Origin: Streptomyces spongiicola
Lineage (GTDB): Bacteria; Actinomycetota; Actinomycetes; Streptomycetales; Streptomycetaceae
Direction of reading: 5' to 3'
Assembly: GCF_003122365.1 (NCBI RefSeq)
Contig: NZ_CP029254.1
Location: 4,613,501-4,677,500 of the forward strand
Length of the DNA stretch: 64,000 nucleotides
Part shown: positions 19,734 through 27,768 of the stretch, in pieces
Numbering within the stretch: the first letter of the stretch is position 1
Layout of the letters: each line of letters opens with the position of its first letter
The notes under the pieces: generated by a model
Told to the model about the DNA's origin: nothing
The model's input: only the letters and a program-made list of their open reading frames with translations
Databases searched by the model: none
Made by a program: the position numbers and the translations under genes

Positions 19734-20998
19734 GCCTGCTCGAACTCGACGGAGTGAAGGTCCACTTCCCCGTCAGGAAGGGCGTCCTCTTCGACCGCAC
19801 GGTCGGGCACGTCTACTCCGTGGACGGCATCTCGCTGTCCGTCGAGGCCGGCCAGACCTACGGGCTCGTCGGCGAGTCCGGCTGCGGCAAGACCACGCTC
19901 GGACGGGCGGTGCTGCGGCTGGTCGACGTGACGGACGGCCGGGTCGTCCTCGACGGCACGGACGTGGCACAGCTCCCCGAGAAGGAGATGCGGTCGTTCC
20001 GCAGGCGGCTCCAGATGGTCTTCCAGGACCCCCTGGGCAGCCTCAACCCCCGGCAGAACATCGAGTCCATCCTGTCCGAGGGCATGGCCGCGCACGGCAT
20101 CGGCGCGAACCGCGAGGAGCGCCGCGAGAAGATCAAGGAGATCCTGGCGAGGGTGGGCCTTCCCGGGAACGCCCTGTCCCGCTACCCGCACGAGTTCTCC
20201 GGCGGCCAGCGCCAGCGCATCGGCATCGCGCGGGCGCTGGTGCTCGAACCGGACCTGATCATCTGCGACGAGCCGGTCTCGGCGCTGGACGTCTCCATCC
20301 AGGCGCAGGTCGTCAACCTGCTGGAGGAACTCCAGAAGTCCATGGGGCTGACGTATCTCGTCATCGCCCACGACCTCGCCGTCGTCCGGCACATCTCCGA
20401 CGTCATCGGGGTCATGTACCTCGGCTCCCTGGTGGAGGAGGCGCCGAGCGACGCGCTGTACGAGGAGCCCAGGCACCCGTACACCAGGGCCCTGATGTCG
20501 GCGGTGCCGGTGCCGGACCCGGAGGTGGAGGACCGCCGCGAGCGCATTCTGCTGCTCGGTGACCTGCCGTCGCCCGCGAACCCGCCCGCGGGCTGCCGCT
20601 TCCACACGCGCTGCCCGTGGAAGCAGGACACCCGGTGCGCCACCGAGCGCCCGGAGCTGCGGGACCTGGGCGGCGGTCACCGGGTGGCCTGCCACTTCGC
20701 CGCGGAGATCGCGTCGGGTGAGATCGCCCGCACCTCGGGGGAGGTCGTCCCGGCCGTCCGCGGGGGCGCGGAGGTGCCCGCGGTCGTAGAGGTGCCCGAG
20801 GCGGTCGAGGCGGTCGAGGCGGTCGAGGCGCCTGAGGCCGCCGAGGTGCCCGGGGCCGTCGACGTGGACGAGAGCCCGGAGACTCCGGAGGCCTCCGAGA
20901 CCCCGGAGGCCTCCCAGACCCCCGGGGCTTCCGGCGGCGGGGCGGAGAAGCACGCGACGTCCGGGGAGAAGGCATCGGAGGCCCCCACGGGTACATAG
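19730..20998 (+). CDS. ABC peptide importer ATPase, DppF type, with acidic C-terminal tail
   Basis: 422-residue second ATPase. Walker A GESGCGKT lies at about 47-54, signature FSGGQRQRIGIARAL, Walker B LIICDEPVSALD, followed by the peptide-transporter C-terminal domain with CRFHTRCPWKQ. The family usually ends near residue 325. Here about 97 further residues follow (20705-20998), rich in EAVEAV, ETPEAS and VP repeats, acidic and probably disordered. No frameshift is needed to produce the tail. It completes the five-gene importer. Confidence 0.92.
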   Translation: MSLLELDGVKVHFPVRKGVLFDRTVGHVYSVDGISLSVEAGQTYGLVGESGCGKTTLGRAVLRLVDVTDGRVVLDGTDVAQLPEKEMRSFRRRLQMVFQDPLGSLNPRQNIESILSEGMAAHGIGANREERREKIKEILARVGLPGNALSRYPHEFSGGQRQRIGIARALVLEPDLIICDEPVSALDVSIQAQVVNLLEELQKSMGLTYLVIAHDLAVVRHISDVIGVMYLGSLVEEAPSDALYEEPRHPYTRALMSAVPVPDPEVEDRRERILLLGDLPSPANPPAGCRFHTRCPWKQDTRCATERPELRDLGGGHRVACHFAAEIASGEIARTSGEVVPAVRGGAEVPAVVEVPEAVEAVEAVEAPEAAEVPGAVDVDESPETPEASETPEASQTPGASGGGAEKHATSGEKASEAPTGT

Positions 20999-21218
20999 CG
21001 GTACGCCTGCCGGGACGCGGGCCGCCGGTCCGTGTCCCGGCCGGTCTCCCCGTTCCGGGCCGTGGCCCGAGTCCCCACCCGCGCTCGACCCGGCCCCGTG
21101 TCCGGCTCCCGTCCGTGCGGTCCTGCCCGTGCGGTCCTGCCCGTACGGTCCCGTCCCGGACCGGGAACCCGGACGGGGCCCGAGCGGGTTCCCGGTCCGC
21201 AGGCGGCACAATTGGCCG

Positions 21219-21905
21219 GTGCTCCAGGAACTGTTCACCCCCTCCGTCCAACACGCTCTCGACCTCGCCGGCATCTTCGTCTTCGCCATCTCCGGCGCCC
21301 TGCTCGCCGTGCGGAAGAACTTCGACGTCTTCGGCATCGCGGTGCTGGCCGAGGTCACCGGGCTGGGCGGCGGGCTGTTCCGCGACCTGGTCATCGGCGC
21401 CGTCCCGCCCGCCGCGTTCACGGACCTCGGCTACTTCGTGATGCCGCTGGTGGCGGCGGTGCTGGTCTTCTTCCTCCATCCCGAGGTCGAGCGGATCCAG
21501 GGCTCGGTCAACGTCTTCGACGCCGCCGGTCTGGGGCTGTTCGCGGTCACCGGCACGACCAAGGCGCACGAGTACGGCCTCGGCCTGACCGCCTCCGCGA
21601 CGCTCGGGCTCGCCACGGCGGTCGGCGGGGGTGTGCTGCGTGACGTCCTCGCGAACGAGGTGCCGTCGCTGCTGCGCTGGGACCGCGACCTGTACGCCGT
21701 TCCCGCGATCGTCGGTGCCACCATGGTCGTACTGTTCATCCGCTTCGACGTACTCAACGGACTGACCAGCGGAATCGCCGCACTGACCGCCTTCTTGGTG
21801 CGCCTGCTCGCGATGCGGTTCCACTGGCGGGCGCCGCGCGCCTGGAACCGCCGGTCCGCCGCGAGCGAGCCGGGGAACGAGGGCTTCGGCAAAGCTACCG
21901 CTTAG
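21219..21905 (+). CDS. TRIC-type (UPF0126) membrane cation channel
   Basis: 228 residues from a GTG at 21219, opening VLQELFTPSVQHALDLAGIF. Two repeats of three membrane helices are visible, each with the glycine-rich GGGLFRDLVIG and GGGVLRDVLANEVPS motif, the hallmark of prokaryotic TRIC channels (trimeric intracellular cation channel family), which conduct monovalent cations. The start is uncertain: no strong Shine-Dalgarno precedes it, and the open frame extends upstream through proline/arginine text without family similarity. It ends at TAG 21905, 25 bases before the next gene. Confidence 0.85.
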   Translation: MLQELFTPSVQHALDLAGIFVFAISGALLAVRKNFDVFGIAVLAEVTGLGGGLFRDLVIGAVPPAAFTDLGYFVMPLVAAVLVFFLHPEVERIQGSVNVFDAAGLGLFAVTGTTKAHEYGLGLTASATLGLATAVGGGVLRDVLANEVPSLLRWDRDLYAVPAIVGATMVVLFIRFDVLNGLTSGIAALTAFLVRLLAMRFHWRAPRAWNRRSAASEPGNEGFGKATA

Positions 21906-21918
21906 TAATTATGTGTTG

Positions 21919-21930
21919 TACGATTTGGCC
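21919..21930 (+). promoter_or_regulatory. Likely -10 element for a leaderless transcript
   Basis: TACGAT at 21919-21924 lies exactly 6 bases before the ATG at 21931, so the transcript would start at the A of the ATG. The gene has no Shine-Dalgarno, which fits. No clear -35 is visible. Confidence 0.45.
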
Positions 21931-22794
21931 ATGGCACAGGTGGCACAGGCAACCATCGGTAACAGCGAGTTCGACCGCGACACCGCTGTCACCCTCCGCG
22001 ATCCCGGCGTACCCGGCGTCTACGACGCGGAACTCTCCGCGGGCTGGACGATCATCACCGCGGTCAACGGAGGCTATCTGCTGGCGTTGCTCGGGCGCGC
22101 CCTCGGGGACGCCCTTCCGCATCCGGACCCGTTCACGGTCTCGGCGTACTACCTCACTCCCTCCACGCCCGGCCCGGCGGTGATCCGTACCGAGGCGATC
22201 CGTACCGGCCGCACCCTCTCCACCGGCCAGGCCTCCCTCTTCCAGTACGCGGAGGACGGCACCGAGGTGGAGCGCATCCGCGTCCTCGCCACCTACGGCG
22301 ACCTGGACGGACTGCCCGGCGACGTCCGGACGGCCGCCCTGCCCCCGGCCGTCCCGGCCTACCAGGACTGCCTCGGCCCGTCCGACGGTCCGGCGCCCGC
22401 GATCCCGGGCTCCTCCGCCATCACCGACCGGCTGAACATCAAGCTCGACCCCGCGACCGTCGGCTGGGCGGTCGGAGCCCCCTCCGGCAAGGGCGAGGTC
22501 CGGGGCTGGTTCGGACTCGCCGACGGCCGCGACGCCGACCCGCTCTCCCTGCTGCTCACCGTCGACGCACTCCCACCGACCGCGTTCGACCTGGGGCTGA
22601 AGGGCTGGACGCCGACCGTCGAACTCACCGCCCACATCCGCTGCCGTCCGGCGCCGGGTCTGCTGCGCGTCTCCATCACGACCCGCAATCTCGCGGGCGG
22701 CTTCCTGGAGGAGGACGCCGAGGTCTGGGACAGTGCGGGCCGTCTCGTCGCACAGTCCCGCCAGTTGGCGAAGGCACCGCTCCCGCGCGGCTGA
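21931..22794 (+). CDS. Acyl-CoA thioesterase-like double hot-dog protein
   Basis: 287 residues from the ATG at 21931, reading MAQVAQATIGNSEFDRDTAV. GWTIITAVNGGYLLALLGRAL and HPDPFTVSAYYLTPSTPG are the N-terminal hot-dog features of the TesB-like/acyl-CoA thioesterase family; LHIRCRPAPG-type text near the end marks the second hot-dog, and GGFLEEDAEVWDSAGRLVAQSRQ is the usual final strand. It likely hydrolyses acyl-CoA; the substrate is unknown. A longer start at 21913 would place the -10 element inside the gene. Tandem repeats begin at its stop codon. Confidence 0.85.
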   Translation: MAQVAQATIGNSEFDRDTAVTLRDPGVPGVYDAELSAGWTIITAVNGGYLLALLGRALGDALPHPDPFTVSAYYLTPSTPGPAVIRTEAIRTGRTLSTGQASLFQYAEDGTEVERIRVLATYGDLDGLPGDVRTAALPPAVPAYQDCLGPSDGPAPAIPGSSAITDRLNIKLDPATVGWAVGAPSGKGEVRGWFGLADGRDADPLSLLLTVDALPPTAFDLGLKGWTPTVELTAHIRCRPAPGLLRVSITTRNLAGGFLEEDAEVWDSAGRLVAQSRQLAKAPLPRG

Positions 22795-22852
22795 TCCGCC
22801 GGCTCGCGGACTGGTCCGCCGGCGCCCGCGGGCTGGTCCGCCGGCTCGCGGG
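22791..22852. repeat. 20-22-base tandem repeat starting at the thioesterase stop codon
   Basis: Three copies of a CTGGTCCGCCGGCTCGCGGG-like unit: 22791-22810, 22811-22832 and 22833-22852, with a partial fourth. The first copy contains the TGA stop (22792-22794). The remaining gap to 23034 holds no gene. Confidence 0.85.
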
Positions 22853-23018
22853 CTGATCGTCGGCCGGGAGCCGGTCGGAGGCCGACACCCGCTCGTCGCG
22901 GGCGACGGCGCGGTCGTCGTCCGCGGTCCGGTCCACCGGCCTGCTCGGCCCCGTCGCCGAAGCCGGGTTCCGGCACCTGCCCGGCCCCCGGGGCGGAAGC
23001 CGGGCTCCGGACGGCTCG

Positions 23019-23024
23019 TAGAAT
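23019..23024 (+). promoter_or_regulatory. Probable -10 (TAGAAT) for the cysteine desulfurase gene
   Basis: TAGAAT lies 10 bases before the ATG at 23035, which would give a leader of only a few bases. There is no Shine-Dalgarno in front of the ATG. Confidence 0.4.
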
Positions 23025-23034
23025 CGTCTCCACC

Positions 23035-24198
23035 ATGGCCTACCTCGACCACGCCGCGACCACTCCGATGCTTCCGGAGGCGGTCGAGGCGATGACCGCC
23101 CAGCTCGCCGTCACCGGCAACGCCTCGTCGTTGCACGCAGCGGGCCGCAGGGCCCGCCGTACCGTCGAGGAGGCCCGCGAGACCCTCGCCGAGGCGCTCG
23201 GGGCGCGCCCCAGCGAGGTCGTCCTCACCTCCGGCGGCACCGAGGCGGACAACCTCGCCGTCAAGGGCCTCTACTGGGCCCGGCGAGCCGCCGACCCGCG
23301 CCGCACCCGCGTACTCGCCAGCCCCGTCGAACACCATGCCGTCCTCGACGCCGTGCACTGGCTCGCCGAGCACGAGGGAGCGAACGTCGAGTACCTGCCC
23401 GTCGACGCCCTCGGCCGGGTGCACCCGGAGTCGTTGCGGGAGGCCCTCGCGAGGGACCCCTCCGACGTGGCGCTGGCCTCCGTGATGTGGGCCAACAACG
23501 AGATCGGCACGGTCATGCCAGTCCGCGAACTCGCCGGTGTCGCGGCCGAGTTCGGTGTCCCGCTGCACTCCGACGCGGTCCAGGCCTTCGGGCAGCTCGA
23601 CGTCGGCTTCGCCGCGTCCGGGCTGGCCGCCATGACCGTCAGCAGCCACAAGATCGGCGGCCCGTACGGCGTCGGCGCGCTGCTGCTGGGCCGAGAGCAC
23701 ACCCCGGTGCCCGTGCTGCACGGCGGCGGCCAGGAACGCCATGTGCGTTCCGGGACGCTGGACGTGCCGGCCGTGGCGGCCTTCGCCGTGGCCGCCCGGA
23801 CCGCCGCCGAGCGCCGTGAGGACTTCGCCCGCGACATCGGCGCCCTGCGCGACCGGCTCGTCGGCGCCGTCCTCGACGCCGTGCCCGACGCGATCCTCGG
23901 CGGAGACCCGGAGGGCCGGCTCCCCGCCAACGCACACTTCGCGTTCCCCGGCTGCGAGGGCGACTCGCTGCTGCTGCTCCTGGACGCGCAGGGCATCGAG
24001 TGCTCCACCGGCTCGGCCTGCACGGCGGGTGTCGCCCAGCCCAGCCATGTCCTCCTCGCCACCGGCACCGCCCCGGACCTGGCCCGCGGCACGCTCCGCT
24101 TCAGCCTCGGCCACACGTCCACCGAGGAGGACGTCCAGGCCGTCGCCGAGGCGATCGGGCCCGCCGTGGAGCGGGCTCGCGCCGCGGGCCTCAGCTAG
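23035..24198 (+). CDS. Cysteine desulfurase, IscS/NifS family
   Basis: 387-residue class V aminotransferase-fold PLP enzyme that releases sulfur from cysteine as a protein persulfide. The start MAYLDHAATTP is characteristic. H100/H101 (VEHHAV) stack on PLP, D180 in LHSDAVQ contacts the ring, K206 in SSHKIGG carries PLP, and C329 in CSTGSACTAG is the persulfide cysteine. Length is normal. mnmA, whose product needs this sulfur for tRNA thiolation, lies about 1.6 kb downstream on the same strand, so it probably serves as the donor; it could also feed Fe-S assembly. Its last codons and stop are duplicated in tandem. Confidence 0.94.
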   Translation: MAYLDHAATTPMLPEAVEAMTAQLAVTGNASSLHAAGRRARRTVEEARETLAEALGARPSEVVLTSGGTEADNLAVKGLYWARRAADPRRTRVLASPVEHHAVLDAVHWLAEHEGANVEYLPVDALGRVHPESLREALARDPSDVALASVMWANNEIGTVMPVRELAGVAAEFGVPLHSDAVQAFGQLDVGFAASGLAAMTVSSHKIGGPYGVGALLLGREHTPVPVLHGGGQERHVRSGTLDVPAVAAFAVAARTAAERREDFARDIGALRDRLVGAVLDAVPDAILGGDPEGRLPANAHFAFPGCEGDSLLLLLDAQGIECSTGSACTAGVAQPSHVLLATGTAPDLARGTLRFSLGHTSTEEDVQAVAEAIGPAVERARAAGLS

Positions 24199-24218
24199 CG
24201 CCGCGGGCCTCAGCTAGG
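24181..24218. repeat. 19-base duplication of the desulfurase gene end
   Basis: GCCGCGGGCCTCAGCTAGC at 24181-24199 is repeated at 24200-24218 with one change at the last base. The first copy holds the stop TAG (24196-24198), so the second copy carries another TAG, though 19 bases later and therefore in a different phase. Confidence 0.9.
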
Positions 24219-25014
24219 CCCGTCCTCCGCACGTAACTCGGACGAGTGAAGATCGAATGCACCACTCGCCCAGCTATGGGCTGGTTTCACCCTCCGGCAT
24301 GGCGTCCACATCGGGAGATATCGTCCTCGCCGCCAGCCGGCAATCGACCTCTTCCCCCATGTGCGGAGAATGGGGCTAAGGCGGGGTCCGCCCCGTCGCG
24401 CCGCCCGGCAGGCCCGGATCGCCCGCACGGCCGGAACGCCCGGCACGGCCGGACTCCGGATCGCCCGGCACGCCCGGAGCCCGGATCGCCCGGTGTGGCC
24501 GATCGCCGCTCCGCCGGATTGACCGAGTAGCCCCACGACGAGGCCGGCCCGGTGTCCTACGACGCACCGGACCACCGGACCGCACCGGACCACCGGACCG
24601 CACCGAGCCACCGGACTGGACCGGACCACCGGCCCGGACCGGACCACCGAACTTGACCGGGCCACCGGACCGGACCGCACCGAGCCAACGGACCGGACCA
24701 CCGCACCGGACCGCACCGAGCCAACGGACCGGACCACCGCACCGGACCGCACCGAGCCACCGGACTGGACCGCACCGGACCACCGCACCGCACCGGTCGC
24801 CGAGGCCGCACCGCACCCCAATGGCCGCCGCGGCCGGACCGCACCGCACCGGTCGCCGCGCCGCTCCCCGGCGGCCACAGCCTGCGCCCGTCGCGGCGCC
24901 GGAGCGCGCTGTCCGGGGCCTCAGCCGGGGTCCGTCGTCCCGGGCCTCAAGTCAGCGCCCGTCGCCCCGTCGCCCCGTGGCAGCGGTGGGGCCCGCCGCC
25001 CCGGGACGGAACGG
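24219..25014. repeat. Intergenic minisatellite region
   Basis: Between two gene ends, so no promoter is required. A CGAGTG/CACTCG hairpin near 24243-24270 is a weak terminator candidate. From about 24410 the DNA becomes repetitive. At 24563-24800 it consists of variants of CCACCGGACCGCACCGG and related units, including one 36-base stretch that occurs twice without change around 24680-24750. Open frames through it give only GGPVR- and CGPVR-type repeats, which I do not regard as genes. Confidence 0.75.
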
Positions 25015-25686
25015 CTAGAGCGGCGTCGCGGCGGGCGACGGCCCGGCCGCCGCCCGCCGCACCATCGGTATGTACCGGTCCCAGTCCCAGTGCGGGCCGG
25101 GGTCGGTGTGGTCGGTCCCGGGCACCTCGACATGGCCGATGATGTGCTCCCGGTCGACCGGGATCCCGTACCGCGCGCAGATGCCGGCCGTCAGCCGGGC
25201 CGACGAGGCGTACATCTCGTCGGTGAAGTCCTCGGGACGGTCGACGAAGCCCTCGTGCTCGATGCCGATGCTCCGCTGGTTGATGTCCCGGTTCCCGGCG
25301 TGGAAGGCGACGTCGAGTTCGCGGATCATCTGCGCGACCCGCCCGTCCCCGCCCACCACGTAGTGCGTGGCGGCGCCGTGGCCGGGGTCCTGGAACACCT
25401 TCAGCGCCGTGCGGTAGCTGCCCTGGACGACATGGATCACCACCCGGTCGATCGTGTAGTCGTCGGGCCGGTCGGCCCGCCGCCAGTTCGCCGAGGAGGC
25501 CGCCGTCCACACCGCGCCCGCGTGGTCCAGCTCACCCTCGACCCGGGGCTTCTCCATGCCGGGCACCCGCCACCACAGCCGCCTCAGCTCGTCCTGGGCC
25601 ACCACACCCGCACCCACGAGCGCCGCCGCGCCGCCGATCAGCGCGGCCCGCCTGCCGACGCCGCGCTCTGCCTTCCTGCCGCCCAT
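25015..25686 (-). CDS. Exported N-acetylmuramoyl-L-alanine amidase (Amidase_2/PGRP fold)
   Basis: 223 residues. The N-terminus GVGRRAALIGGAAALVGAG has a twin arginine before a hydrophobic stretch, suggesting Tat export or an anchor. The catalytic domain covers about 75-215: RVVIHVVQGSY gives H85 as first zinc ligand, HGAATHYVVGGDGRVAQM, SIGIEHEGF, and the last ligands lie in HVEVPGTDHTDPGPHW (H193, D195). It should cleave the bond between MurNAc and L-alanine in peptidoglycan. It is convergent with the desulfurase gene and divergent from mnmA, with 83 bases between starts. Confidence 0.9.
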   Translation of the reverse strand: MGGRKAERGVGRRAALIGGAAALVGAGVVAQDELRRLWWRVPGMEKPRVEGELDHAGAVWTAASSANWRRADRPDDYTIDRVVIHVVQGSYRTALKVFQDPGHGAATHYVVGGDGRVAQMIRELDVAFHAGNRDINQRSIGIEHEGFVDRPEDFTDEMYASSARLTAGICARYGIPVDREHIIGHVEVPGTDHTDPGPHWDWDRYIPMVRRAAAGPSPAATPL

Positions 25687-25769
25687 GCCACCCCTCTCCG
25701 CACCCCGTCACCTCCCGAACGCCTACTCGCGGGCTTTCGGTTCCCGGCGCCCCGTACCCTGATAGGGCT

Positions 25770-26897
25770 ATGACTGACACACGCCAGCGCCCCCTCCGCG
25801 TCCTCGCCGCCATGTCCGGCGGTGTGGACTCCGCCGTCGCCGCCGCCCGGGCCGCCGAAGCGGGACACGACGTGACCGGGGTGCATCTGGCGCTCTCGGC
25901 GAACCCGCAGTCGTTCCGCACCGGCGCGCGCGGCTGCTGCACCGTCGAGGACTCCCGCGACGCCCGCCGCGCCGCGGACGTCATCGGCATCCCCTTCTAT
26001 GTCTGGGACCTCGCCGAGCGGTTCCGCGAGGACGTGGTCGAGGACTTCGTCGCGGAGTACGAGGCGGGCCGCACCCCCAACCCCTGCCTGCGCTGCAACG
26101 AGAAGATCAAGTTCGCGGCGCTGCTCGACAGGGCGCTGGCCCTGGGGTTCGACGCCGTGTGCACCGGCCACTACGCCACCGTCGTCGTGCGCGAGGACGG
26201 CCGCCGCGAGCTGCACCGCGCGAGCGACCAGGCCAAGGACCAGTCCTATGTGCTCGGAGTGCTCGACGAGCGGCAGCTCGCCCACGCCGTGTTCCCGCTC
26301 GGCGACACCCTCACCACCAAGGACGAGATCCGCGCGGAGGCCGAGCGGCGCGGACTGGCCGTGGCGAGGAAGCCCGACAGCCACGACATCTGCTTCATCG
26401 CCGACGGCGACACCCAGGGGTTCCTCGCGAAGCGCCTCGGCAGGGCGGAGGGCGACATCGTCGACGAGTCCGGGACGAGGCTGGGCACCCACGACGGCGC
26501 GTACGGCTTCACCATCGGCCAGCGCAAGGGACTGCGCATCGGCCACCCCGCGCCCGACGGCAGGCCGCGCTACGTCCTGGACATCTCACCGGTGGACAAC
26601 ACCGTCACGGTCGGCCCGGCCGAGGCCCTGGAGGTGTCGGCGCTCACCGCGGTGAGGCCCCGCTGGTGCGGCACGGCACCCTCCGGCCCGGGTACGTACA
26701 CGGCGCAGCTGCGCGCCCACGGCGGCGAGACGGAGGTCTCGGCCGAGCTGGTGGGCGACGAGCTGAGGGTGGCGTTCGCCGAGCCCGTCCGCGGGGTCGC
26801 CCCCGGTCAGGCGATCGTGCTGTACGACGGCACCCGCGTGGTCGGCTCGGCGACGATCGCGGCGACGACGCGCCGGCCGGGTACGGTCACGGCCTGA
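25770..26897 (+). CDS. mnmA: tRNA-specific 2-thiouridylase MnmA
   Basis: Adds sulfur to U34 of Lys, Glu and Gln tRNAs, using ATP to activate the base. The 375-residue protein has the PP-loop SGGVDS at 16-21, nucleophile C106 in RTPNPCLRCNEK and the second catalytic cysteine C208 in SHDICFIADGD. TIGQRKGL in the middle is also typical. TACCCT at 25755-25760 may be a -10 giving a leader of a few bases. The likely sulfur source is the cysteine desulfurase encoded upstream. Confidence 0.95.
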   Translation: MTDTRQRPLRVLAAMSGGVDSAVAAARAAEAGHDVTGVHLALSANPQSFRTGARGCCTVEDSRDARRAADVIGIPFYVWDLAERFREDVVEDFVAEYEAGRTPNPCLRCNEKIKFAALLDRALALGFDAVCTGHYATVVVREDGRRELHRASDQAKDQSYVLGVLDERQLAHAVFPLGDTLTTKDEIRAEAERRGLAVARKPDSHDICFIADGDTQGFLAKRLGRAEGDIVDESGTRLGTHDGAYGFTIGQRKGLRIGHPAPDGRPRYVLDISPVDNTVTVGPAEALEVSALTAVRPRWCGTAPSGPGTYTAQLRAHGGETEVSAELVGDELRVAFAEPVRGVAPGQAIVLYDGTRVVGSATIAATTRRPGTVTA

Positions 26898-26909
26898 GAC
26901 CGCACCCGC

Positions 26910-27062
26910 GCGCCGGACCGAGGCCATCCGGCTCTTCCAGCGCCGCGAATCCGCGACCGCGCCGAGCGCTTCCCGCCCGTGCTCCTCACCGGCCCGGTCC
27001 TCTTCGCCGAGGGCACGTCGGCCGCCCTCCTCCACCTCGTGGCGAGCGCGCGGCCGCGGTGA
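26910..27062 (+). pseudogene. Possible remnant of a gene end, one frameshift
   Basis: After the mnmA stop, TEAIRLFQRR can be read in one frame (about 26918-26947), and then, after a frame change, RIRDRAERFPPVLLTGPV continuing to a TGA at 27060-27062. In the second part every third base over about 35 codons is G or C, as expected for coding DNA here. No start or Shine-Dalgarno fits. I do not recognise the family. It may instead be chance composition in a short gap. Confidence 0.3.
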
Positions 27063-27078
27063 TGCGAGCATGGCCGCT

Positions 27079-27768
27079 ATGGCTACACATCTGATCACCG
27101 GAGCGGGCTCCGGCATCGGCGCGGCCGTCGCGCGCCGGCTGCACGAGCGCGGCGACGACCTCGTGCTGCTGGCCAGGGACGCCGGCCGCGCCCGGGAGCT
27201 GGCCCGGGCCTACCCCGGCTCCCGCACCCTCGTCGGCGACCTCGGCACGCCGGACCGGCTGTCCTGGGCGTTCTCGCACCAGACGCTGCCCGAGCGGGTC
27301 GACTCGCTGCTGCACATCGCGGGCGTCGTGGACCTCGGCCGGGTCGCCGACCTCACGCCGAGGACCTGGCGGGCACAGCTCGACGTGAACCTGGTGAGCC
27401 CTGCGGAGCTGACCCGGCTGCTGCTGCCCCAGCTGCGGGATTCCCGGGGCGCGGTGGTCTTCGTCAACTCCGGTTCGGGGCTTAACGCCCATGCAGAGTG
27501 GGGCGCGTACGCCGCCTCCAAGCACGGCCTCAAGGCGCTGGCCGACGTCCTGCGGCAGGAGGAGAAGGAGCACGGCGTGCGGGTCACCTCGGTGTACCCG
27601 GGCCGCACCGCGAGCCCCATGCAGGAGAAGGTGCACCGGCAGGAGGGCAAGGAGTACGACCCGTCGCGGTGGATCGACCCCGAGTCGGTGGCGACGGCGA
27701 TCCTCACGGCCCTCGACCTGCCGCGCGACGCCGACATCCACGACCTCACCGTCCGGCCTGGGCGGTGA
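27079..27768 (+). CDS. Short-chain dehydrogenase/reductase
   Basis: 229 residues from ATG 27079, reading MATHLITGAGSGIGAAVARRL; an in-frame ATG at 27070 would add three residues and is an equal alternative because no clear Shine-Dalgarno exists. It has the nucleotide-binding TGAGSGIG, NSGSGL with the catalytic serine region, and the YAASKHG Y-x3-K motif. Shorter than classical SDRs and with a C-terminus rich in charged residues. The stop overlaps the next gene's GTG by 4 bases, so the pair is likely co-translated. Substrate unknown. Confidence 0.9.
   Translation: MATHLITGAGSGIGAAVARRLHERGDDLVLLARDAGRARELARAYPGSRTLVGDLGTPDRLSWAFSHQTLPERVDSLLHIAGVVDLGRVADLTPRTWRAQLDVNLVSPAELTRLLLPQLRDSRGAVVFVNSGSGLNAHAEWGAYAASKHGLKALADVLRQEEKEHGVRVTSVYPGRTASPMQEKVHRQEGKEYDPSRWIDPESVATAILTALDLPRDADIHDLTVRPGR

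Noticed and set aside
24210..24878. 222- and 157-codon minus-strand frames with VRCGGPVR repeats
   Set aside because: Minisatellite translation, no ribosome site, no domain.
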